DNA from: JABWAM01 sp964653025
GTDB taxonomy: Bacteria > Verrucomicrobiota > Verrucomicrobiia > JABWAM01
DNA length: 64,000 bases
NCBI GenBank assembly: GCA_964653025.1
Contig: CAZZBZ010000002.1
Location: 50,805 to 114,804 of the forward strand
Direction of reading: 5' to 3'
This document shows positions 1-9,772 of this stretch, in pieces. The translations under genes and the position numbers were made by a program. Each line of letters starts with the position of its first letter. Position 1 is the first letter of the stretch. Under the pieces are notes generated by a model. It saw nothing but the letters and a program-made list of their open reading frames with translations, ran no database searches and had not been told where the DNA came from.

Positions 1-30
1 CTCGGTCGCGAAGGCAAGGAGTTCGATCAT
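1..30 (-). CDS. Possible 5' end of a gene leaving the window (6-phosphogluconolactonase candidate)
   Basis: An ATG on the minus strand at 30 opens a frame that runs off the window and reads MIELLAFATE. It lies just beyond an intergenic repeat and downstream of zwf on the same strand. 6-phosphogluconolactonase often follows zwf, and the short start would fit, but ten residues cannot identify a family. No clear Shine-Dalgarno sequence precedes it. Confidence 0.25.
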   Translation of the reverse strand, partial: MIELLAFATE

Positions 31-47
31 GGGGGAGGAGAAGTGAG

Positions 48-220
48 AAGCCACGGATGAAACACTGATTTCCACGGATAGAGGAGTACGCCGTCCCGAT
101 ACATCGGGACGGCGCGTTCCGTCGAGAGGATTGGAGATCTCAACCGTTGCTGGAGTGCGGCAAGTCCGTGTCAGCGGACTTGCCGCTTGTCGCCTGCCAT
201 CCGTGTTTCATCCGTGGCTT
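48..220. repeat. Palindromic repeat element with 18-bp terminal inverted repeats
   Basis: The ends at 48-65 and 203-220 are perfect inverted copies (AAGCCACGGATGAAACAC and its complement). Inside are two strong hairpins: one around CCGTCCCGATACATCGGGAC near 91-113, and one whose arms are GCGGCAAGTCCG and CGGACTTGCCGC at about 158-187. It fills the gap between zwf and the next gene. A related element with the same AGCCACGGAT end lies at 20277-20450, so this looks like a dispersed REP/MITE-like family. Confidence 0.75.
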
Positions 221-229
221 TCCGTATTC

Positions 230-1789
230 TCAGTCGTACTGCACGGGCTGCCACTCGCGGCCGTCGCGGGCGAGGAGGGCGTCGGCCTCGGTGGGGCCCA
301 TGGACCCCGGCTCGTAGAGAGGGAGGGTGACACGTTTCTCGGAAGCCCAGGCGCCGCGGAGGGCGTCCACCAACCGCCAGGCGTTCTCGACCTCGTCGTG
401 GCGGGTGAAAAGGGTGGACTCGCCGGTGAGCGCGTCCACGAGGAGCCGCTCGTAGGCTTCGGGAAGGTAGCGGGCGAAGTCCTCGCGGTAACGGAAGTTC
501 ATGTCCACGTGCTGGATCATGGGGAGGCCGGGGGACTTGGTGTTGAACTGGAGGTGGATTCCCTCGTTGGGCTGGATGCGGATGCGGAGGCGGTTGCGGT
601 CGAGCTTCGCCCCGCAGGCGGCGGCGAAAAGGACGCTCGGGGGGCGGCGGAAGACGATGTCGATCTCGGTAAACTGACGGGTGAGCGCCTTGCCGGTGCG
701 CAGGTAGAACGGCACGCCTGACCAGCGCCAGTTGTCCACCTCGAGCTTCCATGCGACGTAGGTCTCGGTGAGCGACGCGGGGTTCACTCGTGCCTCCTGG
801 CGGTAGGGATGGACCGGGTGGCTGCTGATCACCCCGCCGCGGTACTGGGCGCGGACGCTGCGGGCAAGGAGGTCCTCGGGGCGCGGGGTGGGGATGGAGC
901 GCAGGACCTTCACCTTCTCATCGTGGATCGCCTCGGCATCGAGGGAGGCGGGGGGTTCCATCGCGACGAGGCAGAAGAGCTGGAACATGTGGTTCTGGAG
1001 CATGTCCCGCGCGGCGCCCGTGGCGTCGTAGTATTCCCCGCGGGTCTCCACGCCGAGACGCTCGGCGGCGGTGATCTGGACATGATCGATGTAGCGGTGG
1101 TTCCAGAGCGGCTCGTAGATCGAGTTGCCGAAGCGGAAGTAGAGGAGGTTCTGGACCGTCTCCTTGCCGAGGTAATGGTCGATGCGGAAGAGGGTCTCTT
1201 CCGGGAAGAAGCGGTGAAGCGTGCGGTTGAGTTCGCGAGCGCTGGCGAGGTCCTCGCCGAAGGGCTTCTCGACGATGAGGCGGCGGGGGCCGGGGCCGCC
1301 CTTCCTCGGCGCGAGCCCCGCCAGGGAGAGTTGCTCGGCGACGGTCCCGAAGTAGCTCGGCGCGGTGGCGAGGTAGAAGAGGGTGCGGTCGCCGAAGCGC
1401 GACGCCTCGGGAACGGAGGCGAGGCTTTCGCGGAGGCGCGTGTAGAGGGAGGGGTCGCCGAGGTCGCCCTGCACGTAGTAGATGTGCGCGGCGAACTTCT
1501 CCCATGCCTCGCGGCTCACGGGGCGGACATGGGGGACGTGCTCGAGCGTGGCACGCAAGTCGGTGCAGAACTCCGCGTCGGTCTTGTGGCGGCGCGCGCA
1601 ACAGAGGATCGCGGAGCCCTCGGGCAGGCGACCCTGCTTGGAGAGTTGGTAGAGCGCGGGGATGATCTTGCGGTGGGTGAGGTCGCCCGTTGCCCCGAAG
1701 ATCACGATCGCGGTTGGCTCCGCCTTCGGGGTGGCCGGGCCGAGGGTGCACGCGCTCGCAGGGGTCTCCGGAAGGAGCGGGGAATCCAT
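230..1789 (-). CDS. zwf: Glucose-6-phosphate 1-dehydrogenase
   Basis: Oxidises glucose 6-phosphate to 6-phosphogluconolactone with NAD(P)+, the first step of the oxidative pentose phosphate and Entner-Doudoroff pathways, in the cytoplasm. The 519-residue product is close to the usual 480-520. The nucleotide-binding motif GATGDLTHRK is at residues 32-41, an EKPFGE segment is near 173, and the active-site signature RIDHYLGKE is at 202-210. The start at 1789 gives a normal N-terminus. The frame stays open 28 codons further upstream, but that stretch is unlike the family. It is transcribed away from the amidase gene, with a palindromic repeat downstream. Confidence 0.95.
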   Translation of the reverse strand: MDSPLLPETPASACTLGPATPKAEPTAIVIFGATGDLTHRKIIPALYQLSKQGRLPEGSAILCCARRHKTDAEFCTDLRATLEHVPHVRPVSREAWEKFAAHIYYVQGDLGDPSLYTRLRESLASVPEASRFGDRTLFYLATAPSYFGTVAEQLSLAGLAPRKGGPGPRRLIVEKPFGEDLASARELNRTLHRFFPEETLFRIDHYLGKETVQNLLYFRFGNSIYEPLWNHRYIDHVQITAAERLGVETRGEYYDATGAARDMLQNHMFQLFCLVAMEPPASLDAEAIHDEKVKVLRSIPTPRPEDLLARSVRAQYRGGVISSHPVHPYRQEARVNPASLTETYVAWKLEVDNWRWSGVPFYLRTGKALTRQFTEIDIVFRRPPSVLFAAACGAKLDRNRLRIRIQPNEGIHLQFNTKSPGLPMIQHVDMNFRYREDFARYLPEAYERLLVDALTGESTLFTRHDEVENAWRLVDALRGAWASEKRVTLPLYEPGSMGPTEADALLARDGREWQPVQYD

Positions 1790-1935
1790 GACGTGGAGAT
1801 TGTAGCACAGGAGGAAACGGGGCGATAAGGGGAAACCGGAACATGGGGAGGAGGGGATAGGGAGAATGAGCAATGACCAACGGACGATGGTTTCGGTTTG
1901 AAGCCCCTTCTGGGGCTGTGCGAAGGTGCGGGCGC

Positions 1936-2946
1936 ATGAGACCCGTCACTTGGGGCATCACGCTGGCGCTGGCCGGCGCGGGCTGGACTGCGCATTCCGC
2001 GCGGGCCGGCGACGGGATGTTCAACACCGTGAACGTGGGTGGCAGGAGCTACGTGAATGTCGCCGACATGGCCCGCTTCTACCGGTTCGACGGCAAATGG
2101 AAGACGGCGGGGACGGATGTCGTTCTCCGGTCGAAGTCGCGTAATTTTCATTTCCGCGTGAACAATCGCGAGTGCTTCGTGAACGGGGTCCGGATCTGGC
2201 TGAACGATGCCCCGATCGAGGCGCGGAACAGCCTGCTTCTCAGCGAGGTGGACGTCCTCAAGACGCTCGACCCGGTTTTTCGTCCCTGGTCGGTGCGCAA
2301 GCTGGGCGTGAAGACGGTGATGCTCGATCCCGGCCATGGCGGGGAGGACCAGGGGACCACGGGCCTGCGCGGGACGCTTGAAAAGCACTACACCCTGGAC
2401 CTCGCGGCCCGGGTTGAGAAGCTGCTTCGCGCCGCAGGTTTTCGGACCCTGATGACGCGACGACGGGATGCGTATGTCTCCCCCGAGGACCGTGCGGACA
2501 TGGCAAACTCAAGCAACGCAGATCTCTTGGTGAGCCTGCACTTTAATTCAGCGAAACCGGCGCGCGGCCCGCGTGGGGTGGAGACCTACTGCCTGACGCC
2601 GGCGGGATTGAGTTCCACCGGCGCCTTCACACGGCGGTTTGGATTCGGACGTTTCGCGGAGGAACCCGGCAACCGCTCCGACCGCAACAACATGCTTCTC
2701 GCTTTTCTCATCCAGCAGAATCTTGTGGACGGCATCAAGGGAGCGGAGGATCGCGGGGTGAGGCGGGCCCGCTTCCACGTGATCAAGGCGGTCGATGTTC
2801 CCGCGGTGCTTGTTGAGGGCGGCTTCCTCTCGAACCCCGAGGAGGAGAAGCTGGCGCTTACCCCCGCCTACCGCCAGCAACTTGCCGTGGCGATCGCGAA
2901 CGGGATCATCCGCTACGCCCGCGCGATGAGTTTTTCGGCGCAGTGA
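1936..2946 (+). CDS. Secreted N-acetylmuramoyl-L-alanine amidase (Amidase_3)
   Basis: Cleaves the amide bond between N-acetylmuramic acid and the stem peptide of peptidoglycan, in the periplasm. From the ATG at 1936 the protein has 336 residues, with a signal peptide (about 1-24, ending SARA) and an N-terminal region of about 100 residues resembling a copper-amine-oxidase-type domain. The zinc amidase domain follows: DPGHGG with H134, E149, SLHFNS with H202, and the catalytic Glu in VEGGFLSN (E294). The frame is open from 1873, but that stretch contains a dispersed repeat-like sequence (ATGACCAACGGACG) and no signal peptide, so the inner start is preferred. Confidence 0.9.
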   Translation: MRPVTWGITLALAGAGWTAHSARAGDGMFNTVNVGGRSYVNVADMARFYRFDGKWKTAGTDVVLRSKSRNFHFRVNNRECFVNGVRIWLNDAPIEARNSLLLSEVDVLKTLDPVFRPWSVRKLGVKTVMLDPGHGGEDQGTTGLRGTLEKHYTLDLAARVEKLLRAAGFRTLMTRRRDAYVSPEDRADMANSSNADLLVSLHFNSAKPARGPRGVETYCLTPAGLSSTGAFTRRFGFGRFAEEPGNRSDRNNMLLAFLIQQNLVDGIKGAEDRGVRRARFHVIKAVDVPAVLVEGGFLSNPEEEKLALTPAYRQQLAVAIANGIIRYARAMSFSAQ

Positions 2947-3041
2947 GGGGGAACAACGGAGCGACGAGGTGGTCAGGGGGGGCATGTTTGCCCAATCCAC
3001 CCGTTGCCACGGGCCTCCGGGGCTGCTAGAGTTCCTCACCC

Positions 3042-3371
3042 GTGAAACCGAAGCTCCAGGGCAAAGAGGTGCCGTTCGAGGATGCCATGTCCCGTCTTGA
3101 GAAGATTGTGGACGAGATGGAAACGGGCGACCTTCCGCTCGAGGAGGTCCTCCAGAAGTATGAGGAGGGCAACCGCCTCGTGAAGCTCTGTGCCGCCCGC
3201 CTGAACGAGGCCGAGAAACGCATCGAAGTTCTCATGAAGGAGAAGGACGGCTCGCTTTCCCTCAAACCTCTCGACGAGCCGGTCGACGAGGAGGATGAGC
3301 CTGCAGCTGTCCCTCCCGCGAAAGGCCGCGTCGGCGCAAAAACCGCCGAGGGCGAAGGAGATCTTTTCTGA
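3042..3371 (+). CDS. xseB: Exodeoxyribonuclease VII small subunit
   Basis: The small subunit of exonuclease VII, which degrades single-stranded DNA together with XseA (not in this window). The 109-residue protein starts at GTG 3042. Residues 11-65 match the family core: PFEDAMSRLEKIVDEME, then a helical hairpin ending AEKRIEVL. The remaining 40 or so residues form an acidic, low-complexity tail longer than in the E. coli protein (80 aa), ending EGEGDLF. It lies 30 bp upstream of dxs, the same order seen in many bacteria, so the two are probably co-transcribed. Confidence 0.9.
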   Translation: MKPKLQGKEVPFEDAMSRLEKIVDEMETGDLPLEEVLQKYEEGNRLVKLCAARLNEAEKRIEVLMKEKDGSLSLKPLDEPVDEEDEPAAVPPAKGRVGAKTAEGEGDLF

Positions 3372-3401
3372 ACTGGGGGGATGCCCCGTACCGATTGAAC
3401 C

Positions 3402-5324
3402 ATGCCCACGCCGATCCTTGATTCCATCCAGCAGGTTTCCGACGTCAAGAAGCTGACCATCCCGCAGATGGAACAGCTTGCGGCCGAGATCCGCGAGGAA
3501 CTGGTCGAGGTCCTCTCGAAGACCGGCGGACATCTCGGTCCGAACCTCGGAGTTGTCGAGCTTACGATCGCGCTCCACCACGTCTTTGACTGCCCGAAGG
3601 ACTTTTTTACCTGGGATGTCAGCCATCAGGGCTACGTCCACAAGATGCTGACCGGACGGCGCGATCTCGTTCGCCGGATGCGGCAGTTTGGGGGAGCCTG
3701 TGGTTTTTTGATGCGGGCGGAGAGCCCGTTCGACCATTTCGGTGCCGGGCATGCCGGTACCGCGCTTTCCGCGGCACTCGGCATGGCCACGGGGCGGGAC
3801 CTGAAGGGCACGGACGAGAACGTGATCGCCGTGGTCGGCGACGCCGCGCTGACCTGCGGGGTGACCTACGAGGCGCTCAACAACATCGCGCACCACACGA
3901 AGAAGCTGATTGTCATCATCAACGATAACAAGTGGTCCATCGCGAAGAACGTGGGCGCGATCGCGAGCTACCTGAACAAGATCGTCACCAGCCCGCGCTT
4001 CACTCGCTGGCACAAGAAGACGGCGGAGCTCCTCGAGCGCTGGAACTGGAAGGAGTTTGTCCGCCTCGAGCGCAAGGCCGAGGGCGTGGCCAAGGGCCTG
4101 CTCGTCCACGCCGCCGCCCCCGGTGACGCGGGGACCCCCGCCGTGCTCTTCGAGGAGATGGGCCTGCACTACTACGGCCCCGTGAACGGCCACAACCTGA
4201 CCGAGCTCATCAACATGCTCTCTTTCGCAAAGGCGGCGGAGGGCCCCGTGGTGCTCCACGTGCTCACGGAGAAGGGGCGCGGTTTCAAGCCGGCCCTCGA
4301 CAGCCCCGAGCCGTTTCACGGCTGCGGAAAATTCGATCCCGACTCGGGCGACTTTGCCAAGAGCGACGGTCCGCCGGCCTGGAACAACGTCTTCGGCAGC
4401 ATTGTCACCAAGCTTGCGGATGTGGACTCGAAGCTCTGCTGTGTCACGGGGGCGATGCCCTCGGGCACCGGGCTGAACCCCTTTGCGACGGCTCATCCGA
4501 GGCGCTTTTTCGATGTTGGGATTGCCGAGGAGCACGCCGTCCTTTTCGCCGCGGGCCTTGCCACGCAGGGCTGGCGTCCGGTCTGCGCGATCTACTCCAC
4601 CTTTCTCCAGCGCGCGTACGACATGATCATCCACGATGTCGCCCTGCAGAATCTGCCGGTGATGTTCTGCATGGATCGCGCCGGCGTGGTCGAGGACGGC
4701 CCGACCCACCACGGGATGTACGACATCGCCTACCTGCGGCCGGTTCCGAAAATCCTCCACATGCAGCCGAAGGATGAGGACGAGTTCCAGGACATGCTCT
4801 ACACGATGCTCCTGCACGCGGGGCCGAGCGCGATTCGCTACCCGCGCGGTGCCGCAGCCGGCGTTCCGCGCAAGGAGCAGCCGCGCGCGCTCGAGATTGG
4901 CAAGGCCGAGGTCATCCGTCAGGGGGATGTTTCCGATTCCCGCAAGGGGCGTCGCGCCGTTCTCTGGGGCCTGGGTAACATGCTGCGCATGGCCGAGCAG
5001 GCAGCCGTACTCCTTGAAAAACAGGGGGTCGCTTGCACCGTGGTGAACCCGCGCTTCATCAAGCCTCTCGACACGGCACTGCTGGAAGCGCAGGCGCGCG
5101 TCGCCGACGTCGTGGTCACCTTTGAGGACCACACGGTGAACAGCGGGTTTGGGAGCATGGTGGGCGAGGCGCTCGATGGGGTCGGCAGCCAACTGACGGT
5201 GGTCAAGGTGGGATGGCCCGACCTGTTCGTCGAGCACGGGGCGATTGACCTGCTCCGGAAAAAGTACGGCGTGACCCCCGAGGCCGCCGCGGAACGGACG
5301 CTCGCGGTGTTGAGGGGGTCCTGA
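3402..5324 (+). CDS. dxs: 1-deoxy-D-xylulose-5-phosphate synthase
   Basis: Condenses pyruvate and glyceraldehyde 3-phosphate with thiamine diphosphate, the entry step of the MEP isoprenoid pathway. The 640-residue length is normal. Visible family features are GGHLGPNLG (42-50), DVSHQGYVHK (72-81), and the thiamine diphosphate site GDAALTCGVTYEALNN (146-161). The central pyrimidine-binding domain has DVGIAEEHAVLFAAGLA, with its catalytic Glu, and is followed by a C-terminal transketolase domain. GDAALTCG differs slightly from the common GDGALTGG. The gene follows xseB by 30 bp and the C39-like gene begins 3 bp after its stop, so all three may be one transcript. Confidence 0.95.
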   Translation: MPTPILDSIQQVSDVKKLTIPQMEQLAAEIREELVEVLSKTGGHLGPNLGVVELTIALHHVFDCPKDFFTWDVSHQGYVHKMLTGRRDLVRRMRQFGGACGFLMRAESPFDHFGAGHAGTALSAALGMATGRDLKGTDENVIAVVGDAALTCGVTYEALNNIAHHTKKLIVIINDNKWSIAKNVGAIASYLNKIVTSPRFTRWHKKTAELLERWNWKEFVRLERKAEGVAKGLLVHAAAPGDAGTPAVLFEEMGLHYYGPVNGHNLTELINMLSFAKAAEGPVVLHVLTEKGRGFKPALDSPEPFHGCGKFDPDSGDFAKSDGPPAWNNVFGSIVTKLADVDSKLCCVTGAMPSGTGLNPFATAHPRRFFDVGIAEEHAVLFAAGLATQGWRPVCAIYSTFLQRAYDMIIHDVALQNLPVMFCMDRAGVVEDGPTHHGMYDIAYLRPVPKILHMQPKDEDEFQDMLYTMLLHAGPSAIRYPRGAAAGVPRKEQPRALEIGKAEVIRQGDVSDSRKGRRAVLWGLGNMLRMAEQAAVLLEKQGVACTVVNPRFIKPLDTALLEAQARVADVVVTFEDHTVNSGFGSMVGEALDGVGSQLTVVKVGWPDLFVEHGAIDLLRKKYGVTPEAAAERTLAVLRGS

Positions 5325-5327
5325 ACC

Positions 5328-6953
5328 GTGAACTTGGGTAAAATGGCGCTCGCCGCGCTGTTTTTTCTCGCGATGGCTGGCTCCGCGGGATCCGCCGACA
5401 CGGTGACCTGCGAGCGCTCGGTCGAAGCCTTCGATCCAGCCGACCCCTCGCGACTCATTGGCCACTTCGACCCGCCGACGATCTTGGAAATCGAGGGGGT
5501 GGCGATGGAAGGTCGCATGCTCCGCGTGCTCTACAAGGGGGCGGATGGGCGCCAGGTGCGGGCCCTCTGTCGCGCAGCAGAACTTAAGGTCGAGGTGGTG
5601 GCCCCGGATACGGCGAAGGGCGACGCGCCGACGAAGGAAGGCGCTCCGTCAGGCGGAGAGGGTCCTGGTGAGGCCCCCTCCCTGAAGATGCTCCGCGAGT
5701 TCAGCTCGTCTCTCTGGGAAACCTCCCCCTCGGATTTTGCGCAGCAGCACGAGCCGTTCGGTTTCCGCTGGGTGGCCGTCGGCGAGTCGCGCGAGATGCG
5801 CTCGGATCGCCCCCTGCGCTTCCTGGACCGTCCCGTTTACGAGACCCTTGCCCGCTTCCAAAACCAAAAACTTCAGGAGGTGAGCCTGCTCTTCTTCGGG
5901 CGGGGCGACGCGGGTCGGGAGATGGATGAGCGGGAGTTTCTGGACACGAGCAAGCAGATGGGGGAGGCGCTCGACCGTTGGACGGGCTCTCGCGGGCTGG
6001 ACGCCTGGGTCCCCGTCAGCGCGACCGACACAAAGCGGCGTTCATGGTTCAGGCCCCCGTTGCGGTTGGACCTCGAGTGGTGCGTCACTCGGGGGGTGCA
6101 CGAGACTCGCGGGGCCATGGAGACGCAGCGCATCTCATTTCGCACAGAGTTCATCCGCCTCGTCGCACGGCCTTTCGACGGCAAGGGGGATCCCTCGCAG
6201 CTCGTGAAACCCAACTACCAGGGCCGCGGGGTGACCGCCATCCGTCGCAGCGAGGTGAAGGAGCGCGTGAAGCGCGGCCCCGACGGCGACGTCTCTTTGG
6301 AGGGGATCCCGATGGTGGACCAGGGAATGAAGGGTTACTGCGTTTGCGCCACGGCGGAGCGCGTGATGCGCTACTACGGGATTGAGGTGGACCAGAACGA
6401 ACTGGCGAAGGCGGCCGGTGCCCTGACCATGGGAGGCACGAACTCCGACGACATGGCCAAGGCCCTCCGTCGACTCGGGGACCGTTTCTCTCTTGGGGTG
6501 ACGGAGCTGATTTCCTTCGATTTTCAGAAGTTCCTGCGTGGGGTGACGGCCTACAACCAGGCGGCACGGCGAAACAAAGCCCCCGAGATCCACCTGCCGC
6601 AAAGCGGAACGATCATGATCCAGCAGGTGTACGAGGCGATGGATCCCGCGATCCTTCTCGAAGTGCGACTGAAACGGTCGAATGAGCGCACCCAGTTCCT
6701 TTACCACGTGCGGACTGCGATCGAAAAGGGGGCGCCCTTGCTTTGGAGCGTGCGGCTTGGATTGGTGACCGAGCAACCGCCACTCCCCCAGACGTCGGGC
6801 GGCCACATGCGTCTCATCATCGGCTACAACGAAAAATCGGGAGAAGTTCTCTATTCGGACTCGTGGGGCGCGGGCCACGAGATGAAGCGCATGTCGCTGG
6901 ATCACGCCTTCGGCATCACCGAGGGGCTTTGCACCGTGCTCCCCGGATCCTGA
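5328..6953 (+). CDS. Secreted C39-like cysteine peptidase-family protein
   Basis: A 541-residue protein starting at GTG 5328, three bases after the dxs stop. Residues 1-23 form a signal peptide (ending AGSAGSAD). The next 300 residues resemble nothing I can name. The C-terminal third looks like a papain-fold C39-like domain: PMVDQGMKGYCVCATAERV supplies the candidate nucleophilic Cys, and GGHMRLIIGYN followed by LYSDSWG supplies the His and Asp/Asn positions. Such proteins are probably periplasmic or exported peptidases. The substrate is unknown, and the link to dxs looks positional only. Confidence 0.7.
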   Translation: MNLGKMALAALFFLAMAGSAGSADTVTCERSVEAFDPADPSRLIGHFDPPTILEIEGVAMEGRMLRVLYKGADGRQVRALCRAAELKVEVVAPDTAKGDAPTKEGAPSGGEGPGEAPSLKMLREFSSSLWETSPSDFAQQHEPFGFRWVAVGESREMRSDRPLRFLDRPVYETLARFQNQKLQEVSLLFFGRGDAGREMDEREFLDTSKQMGEALDRWTGSRGLDAWVPVSATDTKRRSWFRPPLRLDLEWCVTRGVHETRGAMETQRISFRTEFIRLVARPFDGKGDPSQLVKPNYQGRGVTAIRRSEVKERVKRGPDGDVSLEGIPMVDQGMKGYCVCATAERVMRYYGIEVDQNELAKAAGALTMGGTNSDDMAKALRRLGDRFSLGVTELISFDFQKFLRGVTAYNQAARRNKAPEIHLPQSGTIMIQQVYEAMDPAILLEVRLKRSNERTQFLYHVRTAIEKGAPLLWSVRLGLVTEQPPLPQTSGGHMRLIIGYNEKSGEVLYSDSWGAGHEMKRMSLDHAFGITEGLCTVLPGS

Positions 6954-7010
6954 ACACCCCGGGTTTTACCTTGCTCGGACGCCGGGTTTTGTTAGGTTCC
7001 TCGGAAGTTC

Positions 7011-8327
7011 ATGCCGACGTTCAAGTACACCGCGATGGACGCGAAGGGGGGGGAGAAGACGGGCACCCTCGACGCGGACAACCAGACGGCCGCGATTGGC
7101 TCGCTGCGCGAGAAAGGTTTCTTCCCGACCAGCGTCTCCGAAGTCGGCGCGAAGAAGAAGGAGAAGGAATCCAAAGGCGGCTCCACCTCGATTTCGAAGA
7201 AGCCTGCCGCCTCCAAGGGGGGCGGGGGCGTGAACATCAACCTCAGTTCCCTGTGGGGTGGGAGCGGGGTGAAGGCGAAGGAGTTGGCCATTTTTACGCG
7301 CCAGCTCGCCACCCTGGTGGATGCCGGCCTCCCGCTCCTGCGCGGGTTGACGGTGCTCCAACGCCAGGAGAAAAACCCGGTGCTCAAGAGTGTCCTCGGC
7401 GAACTCACCACTTCCGTCGAAAGCGGCTCCACTTTCTCAGAGGCGCTCTACCTGCACCCCAAGATTTTTAACAAGCTCTACATCAACATGGTGAAGGCTG
7501 GCGAGGTGGGCGGCGTTCTCGAGGTCGTCCTCAACCGCCTCTCCCAGTTCATGGAGAAGGCCGAGAAGATCAAGGGCAAGATCAAGGCCGCCTCGTTCTA
7601 TCCCGCGGCCGTGCTTGTCATCGCCGTCGGCATCCTCTCATTCCTGATGATCAAGATCGTCCCCCAGTTCAAGACGATCTTTGCCGACATGCTCGGGGGC
7701 ACCGAGCTGCCCGGATTCACCACCTTCGTTCTCGGGTTTAGCGAAAAGGTGAAGGACAACTTCGTGGTTGTTGGCGGCGGCCTTGCGGGTCTCGTGGTCC
7801 TTCTCAAGATGTATGGCAAGACCCAGGCGGGCGCCCTTGTCCTCGACCGCCTCACCCTCATGGCGCCCGTCATTGGCGACCTTACTCGAAAGACCTCCAT
7901 CGCCCGCTTTACCCGCACCCTTGGCACCCTCATTGCCAGCGGCGTGCCCATCCTCCAAGCCCTCCAGATCGTCAAGGAGACGAGTGGCAACCGCGTGATC
8001 TCCGACGCCGTCGGTAAGGTCCACGACAGCGTCAAGGAGGGTGAGAATATTGTCCAGCCCCTCGAGGCCTCCGGCGTCTTCCCTCCCATGGTGATCAGCA
8101 TGATCGACGTCGGCGAGACCACCGGTGCCCTTCCTGACATGCTCATGAAGATCGCCGATAACTACGACGATGAGGTGGATAACGCGATTACCGCCATGAT
8201 CTCGCTTCTCGAGCCGGTGATGATCGTCTTTCTCGCCCTCGTGGTCGGCAGTATCGTGATCGCCCTATTTCTGCCGCTCATCAAGATCATCACCACCCTC
8301 GGCCAGGATAGCGGCGGCGGCGGATGA
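7011..8327 (+). CDS. Type II secretion/type IV pilus inner-membrane platform protein (GspF/PilC family)
   Basis: The polytopic membrane protein on which pseudopili or pili are assembled. The 438-residue protein opens with the typical PTFKYTAMDAKGGEKTGTL segment. A Gly/Lys/Ser-rich linker covers about residues 45-85, and two T2SSF domains follow. The repeated signatures are FTRQLATLVDAGLPLLRGL and FTRTLGTLIASGVPILQAL. Hydrophobic segments lie near 200-225, 250-275 and 395-420. No ATPase, pilin or secretin gene is adjacent, so it stands alone. A second homologue lies at 53975-55201. Confidence 0.9.
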   Translation: MPTFKYTAMDAKGGEKTGTLDADNQTAAIGSLREKGFFPTSVSEVGAKKKEKESKGGSTSISKKPAASKGGGGVNINLSSLWGGSGVKAKELAIFTRQLATLVDAGLPLLRGLTVLQRQEKNPVLKSVLGELTTSVESGSTFSEALYLHPKIFNKLYINMVKAGEVGGVLEVVLNRLSQFMEKAEKIKGKIKAASFYPAAVLVIAVGILSFLMIKIVPQFKTIFADMLGGTELPGFTTFVLGFSEKVKDNFVVVGGGLAGLVVLLKMYGKTQAGALVLDRLTLMAPVIGDLTRKTSIARFTRTLGTLIASGVPILQALQIVKETSGNRVISDAVGKVHDSVKEGENIVQPLEASGVFPPMVISMIDVGETTGALPDMLMKIADNYDDEVDNAITAMISLLEPVMIVFLALVVGSIVIALFLPLIKIITTLGQDSGGGG

Positions 8328-8413
8328 GTTCGAACGGGGGGCGTTCATGCCGGGGGGGGCAGCGCGGAAACCTTCCCGTGCTTGCCCGTAAGCCCCACGG
8401 GCACGTTGGCTTC

Positions 8414-9672
8414 ATGAAAACGAAAACCGACTCTCTCATTTCCACGAACTACGAGGCCGCGCGGGCTACCTTTGCCGCGCTCGGAGTGGACACCGGTGCC
8501 GCGCTCAAGCGCCTCGCCCGCATCCCGATCTCCCTGCACTGCTGGCAGGGGGACGACGTTGGCGGTTTTGAGGTGAGTGAGACCGGTCTCACCGGTGGGA
8601 TCATGGCGACGGGGAACTATCCCGGCCGTGCGCGGACCCCTGAGGAACTTCGCGCCGACCTCGAGATGGTCTTCCGCCTCCTGCCGGGCCGCCACCGCCT
8701 CGCCCTCCACGCCCTCTACGCCGAGACGGGTGGGAAGCGTGTGGACCGCGATGCCCTCGAACCCTGCCACTTTCAGGGATGGGTGGACTGGGCGAAGAGG
8801 CAGAAGGTCGGGCTCGATTTCAACGGGACTTTTTTTTCGCACCCGAAGTCGACGGACGGCTTTACCCTCTCGCACCCTGACGAGGGCATCCGCCGCTTCT
8901 GGATCGAGCACGGGATCGTGAGCCGTAAGATCGGGGCCTTCATGGGGCGTGAGTTGGGCACTCCGTGCGTCTGCAATCTCTGGATTCCCGACGGATTCAA
9001 GGATACCCCCGTGGACCGAAAGGCGTACCGTGAGCGGCTCCGCAAGTCCCTCGACAAGGTCTTTGCCGCCGACATGAACCCCGCGCACCTCCTCGACGCC
9101 GTGGAGCCGAAGCTCTTCGGCATCGGCTCGGAGAGTTGCGTGATCGGCTCCCACGAGTTCTACCTCGCCTACGCGGTCGAGAACGGACTCCTCCTCACTC
9201 TCGACACGGGGCACTACCATCCGACCGAGGTCGTCTCCGACAAACTCAGCGCGGTACTCACCTTCCTTGACGAGGTGCTCCTCCACGTCAGCCGCGGCGT
9301 GCGCTGGGACAGCGATCATGTGGTGTCGCTCAACGAGGAACTGGTCGCCCTCGCGCAGGAGATCGTGCGCAGCGGCTATCAGGATCGCGTTCACGTCGGC
9401 CTGGATTACTTCGACGCGAGCATTAACCGCGTGGCCGCCTGGGTGATCGGGGCGCGCTCGATGCTCAAGGCATTGCTCATCGCGCTCCTGGAGCCGACAG
9501 CAAAGCTCCGCGCGCTCGAGGAGAAGGGCGACTACACCGGCCGCCTCGCGACGCTCGAGGATCTCAAGGGCCTGCCCTATGGCGCCGTGTGGGACCACTA
9601 CTGCGCCGCGTCGGGCACGCTCCCTTCGATCGAGTGGATCGACGAGGTCCGCCGCTACGAGAAGAAAGTCCT
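8414..9672 (+). CDS. rhaA: L-rhamnose isomerase (3' end lost in assembly gap)
   Basis: Converts L-rhamnose to L-rhamnulose. About 420 residues are visible, near the 419 of the E. coli enzyme, and the last ones (DEVRRYEKKV) match the end of the family, so only a few residues and the stop are missing in the N run. Metal-site regions are visible: SHEFYLAYAVENG, DTGHYHPTE, and RWDSDHV with its paired Asp. The ATG at 8414 gives the expected start. The frame is open further upstream, without family similarity. No rhaB or rhaD is visible. Confidence 0.92.
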
Positions 9673-9772
9673 NNNNNNNNNNNNNNNNNNNNNNNNNNNN
9701 NNNNNNNNNNNNNNNNNNNNNNNNNNNNNNNNNNNNNNNNNNNNNNNNNNNNNNNNNNNNNNNNNNNNNNNN
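9673..9772. other. Assembly gap of 100 N
   Basis: Exactly one hundred undetermined bases, the usual placeholder for a scaffold join of unknown length. It removes the end of rhaA and the start of the ThuA-like gene, so the real distance between them is unknown. Confidence 0.99.

Noticed and set aside
1873..1935. Start of the amidase gene at 1873
   Set aside because: It would place 21 non-signal residues, coded by repeat-like sequence, before a good signal peptide; ATG 1936 is better.
3036..5465. A minus-strand open frame of about 800 codons opposite xseB and dxs
   Set aside because: It lies exactly over two well-recognised genes and has the composition of an antisense shadow.
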